Shown here one piece after another: positions 24,687 through 33,585 of a stretch of 49,888 bases of DNA (within the stretch, counting starts at the first letter, position 1; each line of letters opens with the position of its first letter). Made by a program: the position numbers and the translations under genes. The stretch comes from a virus. The notes beneath the pieces are model-generated. The model worked only from the letters and a program-made list of their open reading frames with translations, was not told the DNA's origin and searched no databases. The stretch spans positions 1-49,888 of IMG/VR virus record IMGVR_UViG_3300034407_003922, one strand, 5' to 3'.

Positions 24687-25325
24687 TCATTTATCAAAAG
24701 TAAAGATATGGTCTTTACCTATAGAATCCTTTAGTTTTGCTCCCCACTTAAGAAGAAGCTCTGATGCTGCCTTATCCTTCAATCCGAAACGACTTCCAAA
24801 TCGTTTTTCTTCTATCATGATGACAGGCTTGCATCGTTTAATTGTTTTTTCAGCGCCCAACAATGAAAAATATTCATATCCTTCTACATCAATTTTGATA
24901 AAATCAACGTCATCAAAGTCAAAGTAATCAACAGTCACCATATCTATTGACTGTTCTGTTTTATCTTTGCTCAGATAGTGGCTTCCTGAGTTACCCACTC
25001 TTTTTAGATCATATTTTATATATGTTTTGTCTAATTTTTCACCTGATGCTAAATTGTACGTTACTATATTTGAACAGCCAAAGCAATTTTTTTCTAAGCA
25101 TTCAAAATTATATTTATCAGGCTCAAACGCATGAACTGTGCCAAAATAATCTGCCATGTTTACAGACCATGTTCCTATATGGGCACCTATGTCTAAAGCA
25201 GTTCTATTATTTTTTACATACTTCAACGCCAAATCAAGATGCTCTATCTGAAATCCTCTCTCACTCATATTCTGACTAAAATATGTGTCGCTATCTGGAA
25301 CACTAAAACCTTTTGCTTGTTTCAT
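24687..25325 (-). CDS. FkbM-family SAM-dependent methyltransferase
   Basis: The 212-residue protein has the Rossmann SAM-binding motif ALDIGAHIGTWSV (about 44-56), an acidic VHAFEPD after strand 2, and the FkbM signature DFIKIDVEGYEYFSLLGAE. The family O-methylates hydroxyls, often of sugars in glycans and natural products. It is the last gene of the seven-gene block and overlaps the preceding gene by 4 bases. SAM could be provided by the phage's own MetK (inference). Confidence 0.85.
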   Translation of the reverse strand: MKQAKGFSVPDSDTYFSQNMSERGFQIEHLDLALKYVKNNRTALDIGAHIGTWSVNMADYFGTVHAFEPDKYNFECLEKNCFGCSNIVTYNLASGEKLDKTYIKYDLKRVGNSGSHYLSKDKTEQSIDMVTVDYFDFDDVDFIKIDVEGYEYFSLLGAEKTIKRCKPVIMIEEKRFGSRFGLKDKAASELLLKWGAKLKDSIGKDHIFTFDK

Positions 25326-26143
25326 CGCACATATACTCCTGTTTTTTGATGACTGACTAATTGATAAGTATGATTTGCTGTTTCTTTAATAGCCCCCTTC
25401 ATGTGTGAGCTAAACTTGCTCAAATCAGACGAATCCCAAGGCCTGCCGTCGTGCCTTGACGGCAAATCGTACCAATCCTCTTCTGTCATGATATTCTTTC
25501 TACAAATGTCCCACAGAAATGAATCATGCCATTCTGGTTCTTTCATGAACTCTCCAGTCACATACATATGAGCAAGTGATTGAATTAGACGTCTTGCTTT
25601 AGAATAAGCGCAGTTATAAGAAACAAAACCGCACTCTGTGTAGACTTTGTTTCTTCCTAAAAATGAGCAACATTTATCCGATGGAATAATGTTATCAAGC
25701 ATTGAAGAAGTAACGTGCGTAAAAAAGAATGTATCAGCATCTATCCATATGATTTTCTTTGAAGAGGCTTTATTCATTCCATCTTCGACAGAGAAAACTT
25801 TCTTACAAAACTTATTAGCATCAAATCTATAGTTATATTTTTCTTCTAGTGCTTTCGTTTTCCAATAAGTGCCGTCTTTTTTCTTCCGTCCTGACGTGTA
25901 TTCATTATTTTCAAACTTCGAAAAATACTCATTGTACTTTTTAGACTCATTATAGAGGTTGTAAATTTTAGTAGTTGATCTAATTTTATCCAATGGAATA
26001 TCTAAATCATCCTCGCTATATATTAACAGCTCAATATCATCTGCAAAAAACTCATTAAATGTCCTGATAAATATATGTGCATGATTGTCATAGCAATTCT
26101 GAGAAAAGCTTGTAATAACAGAATATTTAATTTCTTTACTCAT
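25322..26143 (-). CDS. Glycosyltransferase-like protein with D-x-D motif
   Basis: The 273-residue protein carries KIIWIDADTFFFTHV near residue 140. The D-A-D here, after a hydrophobic strand, is the metal/nucleotide-sugar signature of GT-A fold enzymes, and SFLGRNKVYTECGFVSYNC after it resembles the acceptor-side block of GT8-like proteins. Its N-terminus is YSVITSFSQNCYDNHAHIFI. It is co-translated with FkbM through a 4-base overlap. The donor sugar cannot be told from the sequence. Confidence 0.6.
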   Translation of the reverse strand: MSKEIKYSVITSFSQNCYDNHAHIFIRTFNEFFADDIELLIYSEDDLDIPLDKIRSTTKIYNLYNESKKYNEYFSKFENNEYTSGRKKKDGTYWKTKALEEKYNYRFDANKFCKKVFSVEDGMNKASSKKIIWIDADTFFFTHVTSSMLDNIIPSDKCCSFLGRNKVYTECGFVSYNCAYSKARRLIQSLAHMYVTGEFMKEPEWHDSFLWDICRKNIMTEEDWYDLPSRHDGRPWDSSDLSKFSSHMKGAIKETANHTYQLVSHQKTGVYVR

Positions 26144-26149
26144 GTGAAC

Positions 26150-26854
26150 TTACTTCCTTTTTATGTCTAACATTTCATATAAGTGTCTATACCAATCACC
26201 TGCATAATCTACAGACTCATGCCCGGTCAACCACGGTCCATAATTTGTCCAATGTACTAATTTGGCATCTTTGTTGTGATCATAGACCCCAACCAAATGA
26301 TTCCATTCAGCAGGTATTTCACCTATTTGGTCATCCTCAAGAAACTCAAAGCGATGCAAATAAAGACCAACGTTGAAGTCATCAGTGTCTAATTGATTTA
26401 TTAATTCTGGCGTTAGCATCCTGTTTGATTTATGTCCACAATTCCAAAGAACACAGCTTGACCAATTTTTCCTCTGGTACTTTGCGTTTTCTTTTCCCAA
26501 ATATTTAACGTCTGACGTCGGTGTGTAGTCGTGCTTTACGCACATGACAGCATAATCGTCATCACATAGTTCAAATAGCTTTGAGATATCACTTAATGAA
26601 AGAAAATCGTTATCTGTGAATAATGCCCAGCCCTTATAGTTGTTCAAATAAGGAACTAAGAATCTGGAGAAAGCAAAATCATTAGATTGCTTCGGATGAC
26701 GAGGCCTAGTAATCTCTGTTGTAAGATGATCAAGATTTATCTGTGATATAGAAAGTGGTTTTGTAGAGTACTTATTTAAACTATAACAAAATACATTGTA
26801 TGCTAATTGCTCAATTTTGTCATAACCAATATGAATCTTTAGCGTTCCCATCAT
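26150..26854 (-). CDS. Glycosyltransferase (GT8-like, 'IGYD' family)
   Basis: The 234-residue protein has KIHIGYDKIEQLAYNVFCYS at the N-terminus, the strand FSRFLVPYLNNYKGWALFTDNDFLSL with D-N-D in place of D-x-D, and KNWSSCVLWNCGHKSNRMLT. It ends with EIPAEWNHLVG and the metal-binding VHWTN. These are the landmarks of a glycosyltransferase group known from marine phages and bacteria. It follows the KpsC-like genes after a 72-base gap, the only gap in the block besides the ends. Sugar and acceptor unknown. Confidence 0.75.
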   Translation of the reverse strand: MMGTLKIHIGYDKIEQLAYNVFCYSLNKYSTKPLSISQINLDHLTTEITRPRHPKQSNDFAFSRFLVPYLNNYKGWALFTDNDFLSLSDISKLFELCDDDYAVMCVKHDYTPTSDVKYLGKENAKYQRKNWSSCVLWNCGHKSNRMLTPELINQLDTDDFNVGLYLHRFEFLEDDQIGEIPAEWNHLVGVYDHNKDAKLVHWTNYGPWLTGHESVDYAGDWYRHLYEMLDIKRK

Positions 26855-26926
26855 ACATCCTTGTATTTTCTGGCTAACAAAGAAGCATTATATTTTGTTT
26901 ATATAATTATTCATAGTGTATGTTTT

Positions 26927-27811
26927 TTACAAAAAATCCTTGAGGAATTCCCAGAATGATCCATTGAGTATTTCATCAACAGAATATTGATGGTATGCTA
27001 TATTACTGAACAGCTCATACCTTTTCTGCTCATCTGGGTAGTGGGCTCTATCGATATCACCTAATGATGTTCTTGATAGAGACCTCACTATCCCATTCCC
27101 TAAAACAAATGATGGTATACCTGCAATTAATGCTTCTAAATTGGCATTACTTCCGTGGGATATGACGCAATGTGTTTTTTGTTTAAAATAAGTAAATAGT
27201 TTGTAATTTGGGCCACAAAAAAATGTCCCTTCTATTCTCTCTGCGCCCTTCCAAGATGGTTTTGGACGATATACGAGCTCATTATCTCTTTTAGAGAACT
27301 TCCTTACTTTCCTAAATACCTGCTTTGCATACTCATTTGCATCACCTAGATTTTGATAATTACAATACTTTTGGGAGCTCCCAGCAAATATGACAGAACC
27401 TTGCTTGTATTTTTTCATTGGTAATATTGGGATATTTAACGCATCCCATCGATCACCAGGCATTTGTTTATTTAAAAAATAATCATGTGGTTGATTGTCA
27501 TTGATAGCAAACCGATAGTATTTGCACTTACTTTTTTCATAATCAGGATCACCAATTCGAATATACCCCTTATCGATATATAATATAGTAACCCCTGCTT
27601 CCTTGACTTGATCAAGTTTCTCCGATGAATAGCCCATAACGCCAATAACAACCAATACGTCTATCATTTTCTGTTCTAAAACAACTTCGTCGAATCGTTC
27701 TTTTTCAAATTGTAATAACTCATGTCCAAACTTTGACACTCCGGTGCGCAAGCTTTGGGCAAGGAAATCTCTTAACTCTAATTTATTATCAATAACTGTG
27801 CCAAAAATCAT
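26927..27811 (-). CDS. GT-B/KpsC-like protein, paralogue 3
   Basis: The 294-residue protein has ELVYRPKPSWKG near residue 180 and TYFKQKTHCVISHGSNANLE with LIAGIPSFVLG near 220-240. This is the C-terminal 'S..S....AL..G.P' nucleotide-sugar-site pattern of KpsC/KpsS-like and related GT-B transferases. The end (YHQYSVDEILNGSFWEFL) is shared with the two preceding genes, so the three are tandem paralogues. It overlaps the upstream gene by 4 bases. It could also be a non-catalytic relative; no donor is predicted. Confidence 0.55.
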   Translation of the reverse strand: MIFGTVIDNKLELRDFLAQSLRTGVSKFGHELLQFEKERFDEVVLEQKMIDVLVVIGVMGYSSEKLDQVKEAGVTILYIDKGYIRIGDPDYEKSKCKYYRFAINDNQPHDYFLNKQMPGDRWDALNIPILPMKKYKQGSVIFAGSSQKYCNYQNLGDANEYAKQVFRKVRKFSKRDNELVYRPKPSWKGAERIEGTFFCGPNYKLFTYFKQKTHCVISHGSNANLEALIAGIPSFVLGNGIVRSLSRTSLGDIDRAHYPDEQKRYELFSNIAYHQYSVDEILNGSFWEFLKDFL

Positions 27812-28710
27812 AAATAGTCCTTTAACTGTTCAAATATAAATCTCCACATACTTCCATTGCGTATCTCCGCATCATTCCACTGGCAATAGGCAAGATTGCA
27901 TAAGAATTGATGTATCTCTTCGTATGATGGAAAGTACGGATTATCAATTTCGTTTAAATCTCTAAAACATAAATATTGTTGTGGGGTTTCATAATCAACG
28001 TAAGCAGGCATCCCATTAATTAATGCATCTATTGCAACGTTAGAATGGTGAGTAACAACTGCGCTACATTTGTTAAGTTCTCTAAATATCTTTGTAGTTG
28101 TATCAACAGATTCTGCATTTTGTATTTTATTTGTTCTGCTATACACGCATGTTGGCTTACTTCTATACACTATACGTTTTGATGTTATTTTAGATATCCT
28201 ATCAACTATGTTTTGCTCATAGTGCAGGTGATCAAGATCTAACGCCCATGCTGATTTTTTGGACATTCCTGCGACGAGTATATTTTCACCGCCTGTTTTC
28301 TTTTCTTTTATTTTGACATCCAGTCGTCGCAACCTGATGTCTGACTTATTGCCCATGGTGTTACAGTACATAGGATAGTAGTGATTAATAGATATACGAT
28401 GATAGCCATCAAACTTGGAATCTAATGTTCGTTTGAAGTAGCCAAGGTCAATGAATATTGAAATCTTATTGCGCTTTTTATAATCATTGAATATTTTTTT
28501 TAAGTTATCTTTAAGGCCATAAAATACGGCAATATCACCTTCTATCTTATTAGCATAATTTTCCTGATCTATTTCTTTTATGTTATTAAATCCCAATCTT
28601 CTAAGACCAATAGCAGCCGACTTGCATAATGCACGAGACCTAGAATTAGTTCGGATATAATAGACTACTATGATGCAATTCTTCTTGTTTTCCATTTTAG
28701 ATACGTCCAT
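27808..28710 (-). CDS. GT-B/KpsC-like protein, paralogue 2
   Basis: The 300-residue protein has RIVYRSKPTCVYS (about 190) and CSAVVTHHSNVAIDALINGMPAYV (about 230-253, interrupted by none of the usual gaps), with the terminal block YCQWNDAEIRNGSMWRFI. These match its neighbours at the same positions. The start at 28710 overlaps the previous gene by 43 bases; an in-frame ATG at 28695 is also possible. The family builds capsule- or LPS-like sugars. Confidence 0.55.
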   Translation of the reverse strand: MDVSKMENKKNCIIVVYYIRTNSRSRALCKSAAIGLRRLGFNNIKEIDQENYANKIEGDIAVFYGLKDNLKKIFNDYKKRNKISIFIDLGYFKRTLDSKFDGYHRISINHYYPMYCNTMGNKSDIRLRRLDVKIKEKKTGGENILVAGMSKKSAWALDLDHLHYEQNIVDRISKITSKRIVYRSKPTCVYSRTNKIQNAESVDTTTKIFRELNKCSAVVTHHSNVAIDALINGMPAYVDYETPQQYLCFRDLNEIDNPYFPSYEEIHQFLCNLAYCQWNDAEIRNGSMWRFIFEQLKDYL

Positions 28711-29519
28711 GCTTCACCTAATTTAATTTCGTCTATATCCCAGACTTTCCAGCTGAGCATCTTCATATACTTAACAAATAGTTCGTAATCATACATCTGT
28801 GGATTATTAATATTACTAATACTATTACATGCAAATGATTGGCCTAATATTTTGTGGCCTGAGTAGAATACAGGAACCCCCTGGCATAAGGACTTAATAG
28901 AACAACTGCTTGTGTATACAACTGTGCAAAATGCTCCCTCAATAGATTGGTTTATGTTCTCATTCTCATCTATTTCTACATTAGCAATTCTATTAACGTC
29001 AGGAATACGTCTCCTAGCCGGATGTGGTCTAAAAATGATCTTTCTATCCGTGTGCTGTCTTATTTCTTTACATATGTCATTAGGCCAATTTGAAGGCATA
29101 GCGTAGGGACTATAGTTTCCTCCCATTTGTCCGCAGACTAATATATAACCATCCTGATTTATTTTGGGTTTTTCTAATGCTATATTAAACATATTAAGTC
29201 TATCTGATGCAGAATCAGTTATAGAGAAATCTTCATAAAGATCGCCAAAATTAAAGCTGTATGTTTTTTTACCATGCAGGGCAGGAAAATAACCATTTTC
29301 CATGATTAGATGGATACCGCCTTTTTCCTTAGTTTTTTTAGCTACTTTTCCTGACGTCCCATAATTGTTCCATGTTAATACAATTGTTTCATTGCTCAAA
29401 TGATCACCAGAATCTGGATGAGCATATATAGCCTTGTCTCCTGCTCGAGATATCCCCTCATTCATTTCATGAAATGGGTATGGCTCTCTATTTCTGATTA
29501 AGTTATATACAATATTCAC
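28668..29519 (-). CDS. GT-B/KpsC-like protein, paralogue 1
   Basis: The 283-residue protein has RKIIFRPHPARRR, an exact R-P-H-P motif as in KpsC/KpsS Kdo transferases and CDP-glycerol transferases. AFCTVVYTSSCSIKSLCQGVPVFY follows, then the shared end block SWKVWDIDEIKLGEAWTYL. It is the most canonical of the three copies, the others having RPKP and RSKP. It overlaps the MptE-like gene by 4 bases. Probably a transferase acting on a surface glycan (inference). Confidence 0.6.
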   Translation of the reverse strand: MNIVYNLIRNREPYPFHEMNEGISRAGDKAIYAHPDSGDHLSNETIVLTWNNYGTSGKVAKKTKEKGGIHLIMENGYFPALHGKKTYSFNFGDLYEDFSITDSASDRLNMFNIALEKPKINQDGYILVCGQMGGNYSPYAMPSNWPNDICKEIRQHTDRKIIFRPHPARRRIPDVNRIANVEIDENENINQSIEGAFCTVVYTSSCSIKSLCQGVPVFYSGHKILGQSFACNSISNINNPQMYDYELFVKYMKMLSWKVWDIDEIKLGEAWTYLKWKTRRIAS

Positions 29520-30100
29520 AAGAACTCCAACAAATCGCGTTTCTCAAAGCAATCTAATGCACTATCATGATTAGCATTGTAAACGGTTACACCCTCATGC
29601 TTTAGTGGATCTTTAATAGTCTCAAACCACGGCAACATTTTATATGTCAGTGTATCTTCTTTGTTCTTTATAGAGTATTCACCGTAATGGTGAGACTTAT
29701 CACCATCGAACTTCATGTCATAGCCAAGCAACACAATTGTCTTGGCATCTAGATGATAGGCAAGGTTAATCGCCGCATAACCACTGTTATTACCGCACTT
29801 AATGTCTTTCCCATCTATACCCAAGCCTGATCTTCCAGCGTTGCGCCATTTTTCAACACAGGGGTCATCAACGTTTCTAGCAACAGTTATTTTTCTTCCC
29901 GGATGTTTTTGCATGTCATTCTTATGCCAGTTAAATACTCGACCATCAGAGAAATAGATAACAGTTGCAGCAGGAAGAGAATAGAAAGATTTGTTGATTG
30001 CAATGACATTTCTGTCTTTTAATTGATCAAAATCAAATCCACACAATGAAGGACCGCCGGCAACAAGAAACCAGACAGGGTGTTTGATACTATCATCCAT
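29516..30100 (-). CDS. MptE/DUF115-like protein of the glycan block
   Basis: The 194-residue protein has VWFLVAGGPSLCGFDFDQL, NVIAINKSF and KTIVLLGYDMKFDG, with HHYGEY downstream. This is the pattern of the 6-hydroxymethylpterin pyrophosphokinase MptE-like/DUF115 fold, which is also related to GT42-type sialyltransferases and motility-associated factor proteins that decorate flagellin with nonulosonic acids. It is the first gene of the seven-gene block and directly follows the tail terminator gene. A transfer role is inferred from context. Confidence 0.6.
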   Translation of the reverse strand: MDDSIKHPVWFLVAGGPSLCGFDFDQLKDRNVIAINKSFYSLPAATVIYFSDGRVFNWHKNDMQKHPGRKITVARNVDDPCVEKWRNAGRSGLGIDGKDIKCGNNSGYAAINLAYHLDAKTIVLLGYDMKFDGDKSHHYGEYSIKNKEDTLTYKMLPWFETIKDPLKHEGVTVYNANHDSALDCFEKRDLLEFL

Positions 30101-30128
30101 GATACTTTAATCCCTTAATTTCTTTGGT

Positions 30129-30503
30129 TTAAAGCTCTTTCATAATTTTAAGATCAATGGTGAGATGTGGCCGGTTGTTTTTATCAAGGCCTATATCTTC
30201 AGCGCTACCCATTAAGTAGCAATAAATATAGGTGGCGCTAATAGATGCATTATTGAATGCATTAAATACGAGTTGCATCTGTGCCTTAGCTGCTTCATAA
30301 CCATAAGCAACACCTCTAACAACAACCTGTATTTTAGGATATTGAGCGACAGTATCTGGGTCACCTGTGCTGCTAATTTCTTTTAAATAGACAATTTTAT
30401 CTGGTGAGTCTGGCATATAGGATAACACTGTAGACCATCCTGTAGCGCCATCACTAACATTCTCATTAGCTAAGTAAGTTTTAAGATCATCGAGTATGGC
30501 CAT
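30129..30503 (-). CDS. Tail terminator / tail completion protein
   Basis: The 124-residue protein opens MAILDDLKTYLANENV and contains VQVVVRG-like KIQVVVRGVAYGYEAAKAQM. This is typical of the DUF3168-like and 'minor capsid' tail terminators that close the tail tube at the head end. It is last in the connector series and stands where the tail tube gene would normally follow; instead the glycan block is inserted here. Confidence 0.6.
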   Translation of the reverse strand: MAILDDLKTYLANENVSDGATGWSTVLSYMPDSPDKIVYLKEISSTGDPDTVAQYPKIQVVVRGVAYGYEAAKAQMQLVFNAFNNASISATYIYCYLMGSAEDIGLDKNNRPHLTIDLKIMKEL

Positions 30504-30511
30504 TACATTTC

Positions 30512-30904
30512 CTATTTAATTGAAAGCTTTATCCGCCTGGCTATATTAGAAGCCAAGCTTGGTAGCGCTTGCCTTACAGGCATTTCTAAATATTTTGCGC
30601 CTGTTCCAGCAACGGACCAATTTACAGTTTTTGTTGTATTATGCACTATTTGTGCATACTGTTTGGCTGCGCCGCCATAGCCCAACGTTACAGAAACGCC
30701 ATTGACGGTATAATTTGGTTTTAATACTCTTCCAGATGTTTTAAGGGTTCCAGTATCTACCGGGACAAACTTTCTTTTGGAATCGCCCATTATTGATTCA
30801 CCCTCTTTATATAAAGCTTTGCCTATTTCTTGCTCTATATCTGTACCCAACTTTTTTAAATTTCTGATGGTTTCTTTCAGCCCGGTCACTGATGAGGCAG
30901 CCAT
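30512..30904 (-). CDS. HK97 gp10-like head-tail protein
   Basis: The 130-residue protein has GLKETIRNLKKLGTDIEQEI, then KRKFVPVDTGTLKTSGRV and the YAQIVHN block. 'VP..TG.L..S' plus 'Y...VE/H' is the signature of the HK97 gp10 family of neck or tail-completion proteins. It follows the head closure gene by one base, in the standard connector order. Confidence 0.8.
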   Translation of the reverse strand: MAASSVTGLKETIRNLKKLGTDIEQEIGKALYKEGESIMGDSKRKFVPVDTGTLKTSGRVLKPNYTVNGVSVTLGYGGAAKQYAQIVHNTTKTVNWSVAGTGAKYLEMPVRQALPSLASNIARRIKLSIK

Positions 30905-30905
30905 A

Positions 30906-31229
30906 CTATCCTCCGAAGAGCACTTTCACATGATGAACACCATCAGGCGCCCAATACGTTTCTGTTGTGATAATTGGCGGTGTCGTCGCATCTGATAACG
31001 TTATTGTATCTTCCGGACTGATGGTCGGCGTGCCTTCTATCCAGCATGCTCCTTTAGCTACAACCTCTTGTCCTTCCTTGTCTCTGGCGAGCTGATCTTT
31101 GAAAACGACTCTAGCATTATATGAAACAGCCGAGCCAACTGTAGGGGCGCCATAGGCGTCTCTAGAGGCGAATGAAGCTAGCGTTATGGAATCGCTAAAC
31201 ATTGTGGAATAATCAGTGATAGAGGACAT
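30906..31229 (-). CDS. Head closure / head-tail joining protein
   Basis: The 107-residue beta-rich protein (YNARVVFKDQLARDKEG, DTITLSDATTPPIITTE, HHVKVLFGG) resembles the head closure proteins (gpFII/SPP1 gp16-like) by size, composition and place. It stands between the adaptor and the gp10-like gene. Its start shares a base with the stop of the adaptor gene. Confidence 0.6.
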   Translation of the reverse strand: MSSITDYSTMFSDSITLASFASRDAYGAPTVGSAVSYNARVVFKDQLARDKEGQEVVAKGACWIEGTPTISPEDTITLSDATTPPIITTETYWAPDGVHHVKVLFGG

Positions 31230-31669
31230 TATGCATTTATCTCCGTCCAGAACACCACAACCTGACTCTCGCTTTTATAGCTACTATTGTAGTTAAATTG
31301 ACCACGGTGAAACCTGGGTTGTACACGGTCTGAATTCTGAAGAGTGCTGTTCTTGTCAGAAATACTTAGGCCGCCACAATACGGTGTAGCCGCATAAATT
31401 CCTAGAGTAACTGAATCATTCTTGAGCTTTTGAGCAAGCTCCATATAGTTCTTGAATTGATCAGAATAATTTTGAGATAGATCACCAACAGATTGGGTAA
31501 CCTGTCTAGCAAAGTAAGCTGCTAAAGAACCAGCTGCTCTTGAACATGCCATCATGAAGTTAGATTCAATATCAACAAAATAACTGATATTAGCATCAGT
31601 CAAAATTTCAGTTGACCACGTATCACCAATGATAAGGCGACAATTGCTAATTTCTGTAGCTGTTGCCAT
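31229..31669 (-). CDS. Head-tail adaptor (gp6/gp15-like)
   Basis: The 146-residue protein is helical at first (EISNCRLIIGDTWSTEILTD, DIESNFMMACSRAAGSLAAY) with the 'L.....L' rhythm of head-tail adaptors, and ends in a beta-rich tail. It is the first of the connector genes and lies behind a clear promoter (31700-31728). The ATG at 31669 has AAGGA upstream; an in-frame GTG three codons earlier is less likely. Confidence 0.6.
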   Translation of the reverse strand: MATATEISNCRLIIGDTWSTEILTDANISYFVDIESNFMMACSRAAGSLAAYFARQVTQSVGDLSQNYSDQFKNYMELAQKLKNDSVTLGIYAATPYCGGLSISDKNSTLQNSDRVQPRFHRGQFNYNSSYKSESQVVVFWTEINA

Positions 31670-31699
31670 ATTGCACACTTCCTTGTGTTTATTTATTAC

Positions 31700-31728
31700 A
31701 TATTATATATAATTGTTTCTTTTTTCAA
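31700..31728 (-). promoter_or_regulatory. Sigma70-like promoter for connector and tail genes
   Basis: On the minus strand, TTGAAA (31728-31723) and TAATAT (31705-31700) are 17 bp apart; an overlapping TATAAT is also present. It lies in the 120-base gap between the large surface-protein genes and the head-tail adaptor, about 30 bases before the adaptor start. Confidence 0.55.
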
Positions 31729-31789
31729 CTAAAAGAGACAACCTAACAACGCCAGTTATATTTATTACAAAAATATATTATTAGACATA

Positions 31790-33022
31790 CTACTGCCCTA
31801 CAGTATGGATGAACATGCTGTGTTTCGTCGTTATATTAGTACTTCTATTTTCAATACATAGAACAAATTCATCGAATGTCCCATCAATCGCTTGTCCAGC
31901 ATTCAGCAAAATATTATTAATATCAATATCAATTATCTGTTCTCTATCTGCTTCAATCTCTGTATCAACCCCGACTATTGTTCCGCCAGTTACTGTTGTA
32001 CCACCAGCAAGTGCGCCGAATCCGACATCATATCCTGAATTAGGAACTGCAGAATAATCTAGCGCCGTTCCTCCAATTGTCGGATTTTTTCTAACCGTAT
32101 ATACGAATGTATCTGCTGATACTGCCGTTATTCTCCACTTAAGTATACCTACAATAGAATGTCTCGTATTTAATCTAAAAGCCATTACCGCATATATGGT
32201 TCCGACAGTAGGAGTCGCTAATCCTGATGTTCCACTCACCTCATAACGATGTGGCCTAACCTTTATTTTATCAGATTGTATCCCTTTTGATCCAACCTTT
32301 GAACAAATCTGAACTGTTGATGATGCGCCTGTTCCTGAATTTCTATGTATGGAATACAATAAAGGCTGGCTAGGTGAATTAACAAACGTTGCATTGTTAA
32401 CATTACTGTTTTTGAATGTATGTACAGGCACAGCTTTTTTTCCCCCGATGAGAAAACCAAACGTCGCTTCTGTACCACCTAAATATAAAAACTCACAATA
32501 TAGCGCATTAAATGCAGTAGGAACTAAAGTAACTCCACTCCTTCCAGTTCCATCCATAGGATCATCCCATGTGCTTTGAGCTGCTGAGAATATGGTAGTC
32601 CCACCTTTATATATTTTTAAATATATCTGGGTGTCGTCTGTCTCTAAAAAGAAACCGTCTAAAGACGTATTATAAGGAGCACTTGTCGATGCCGAACCAT
32701 AACCATAACGTTTAACAACGCCGGCTTCAGGCTCCATGTCTATCAGTGTTAAATCCCAAATTTGAGGTGCTGCAGCAAGATATTGATTGCTAAGTTTGCT
32801 TTGACGTATAACATACTCACCAGAGTTGGTTACAGTCATTGTTACACCACCTGTAGCTTGCGTCCACGTAGCGCTTGCTCCGGCTCCATTAACAACGGTA
32901 TCCCACAACTCATCGTCTCTATAGAGCGCTTGAGTATAAGAGTTTGTTGTCTCGTTTTCCGCAACATTAAACTCGCCAGATGCGGAAGCGTATTTATCTA
33001 AATCTACAAGAGAATAAGTCAT
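31790..33022 (-). CDS. Large virion surface protein candidate, 410 aa
   Basis: It is a beta-rich, Thr/Ser/Gly-rich protein without cysteine clusters, signal peptide or membrane helix. I do not recognise the family. Segments such as DETTNSYTQAL-like NETTNSYTQALYRDDELWDT and SGEYVIRQSKLSNQYLAAAP look like a lectin- or fibre-type fold. It is grouped with other beta-rich proteins between capsid and connectors, and its start overlaps the stop of the upstream fibre-like gene by 4 bases (ATGA). A virion adhesin or head fibre is likely from context. Confidence 0.5.
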   Translation of the reverse strand: MTYSLVDLDKYASASGEFNVAENETTNSYTQALYRDDELWDTVVNGAGASATWTQATGGVTMTVTNSGEYVIRQSKLSNQYLAAAPQIWDLTLIDMEPEAGVVKRYGYGSASTSAPYNTSLDGFFLETDDTQIYLKIYKGGTTIFSAAQSTWDDPMDGTGRSGVTLVPTAFNALYCEFLYLGGTEATFGFLIGGKKAVPVHTFKNSNVNNATFVNSPSQPLLYSIHRNSGTGASSTVQICSKVGSKGIQSDKIKVRPHRYEVSGTSGLATPTVGTIYAVMAFRLNTRHSIVGILKWRITAVSADTFVYTVRKNPTIGGTALDYSAVPNSGYDVGFGALAGGTTVTGGTIVGVDTEIEADREQIIDIDINNILLNAGQAIDGTFDEFVLCIENRSTNITTKHSMFIHTVGQ

Positions 33023-33534
33023 AATATTATCCAGTTTGATCCATCAGATTGAATAGTTAAATTGTCATACTGTTTTAACGAAACGGTTAAATTTCCGTCT
33101 ATCGTTTGTGATGCTGTTGTAGCAACAGTAATCACGCCTAGTCCGCTGTTCTTTATATTTTTTGTTGTTCCAGGGAATTGTGATGCATCTAGCAGAGTTA
33201 CTGTGAACGTTCCAGACGTGCAATGTACTGTGCTATCAAACGCAGTAATTGCATATGTGTCAGATATATTGACGATGCTTTTATTGTCTGATGCGTCTGT
33301 CCAGGTTGGACTATCAACGGTATTGGTATTCTGGTACAACTTTCCGTTTTCCACATCTACAAGCAATGAGCCTTTGGTGTTGTTTGCGATCCCGGCTAAT
33401 GTCCCACTCGTACCATTTGTTGGAACGCCGTTGTTCACAAATAAAGTATACCCATAATACTCATTTGATACTGTATAAGAAGAAGCCCTAATGGCTGATG
33501 CTGTATTGGTAAAGTAATTTATGTTGTTTGACAT
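33019..33534 (-). CDS. Fibre-like structural protein, paralogue of 37064-37321 with extra domain
   Basis: Residues 1-80 (NINYFTNTASAIRASSYTV, GTLAGIANNTKGSLLVDVENGKLY, SPTWT) align clearly with the 85-aa protein at 37064-37321. Residues about 85-171 add a second module, DAITAF-like YAITAFDSTVHCTSGTFTVTL with GLGVITVATTASQTIDG. That is a beta-domain common in phage fibres and similar in type to part of 15718-16773. It looks like a duplicated short coat protein fused to a fibre domain. Confidence 0.65.
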   Translation of the reverse strand: MSNNINYFTNTASAIRASSYTVSNEYYGYTLFVNNGVPTNGTSGTLAGIANNTKGSLLVDVENGKLYQNTNTVDSPTWTDASDNKSIVNISDTYAITAFDSTVHCTSGTFTVTLLDASQFPGTTKNIKNSGLGVITVATTASQTIDGNLTVSLKQYDNLTIQSDGSNWIIL

Positions 33535-33585
33535 GAAAAAATCTTACAAGCTGTGATTTTTTTGTTTTTGTAGTTAAAAAATTAT

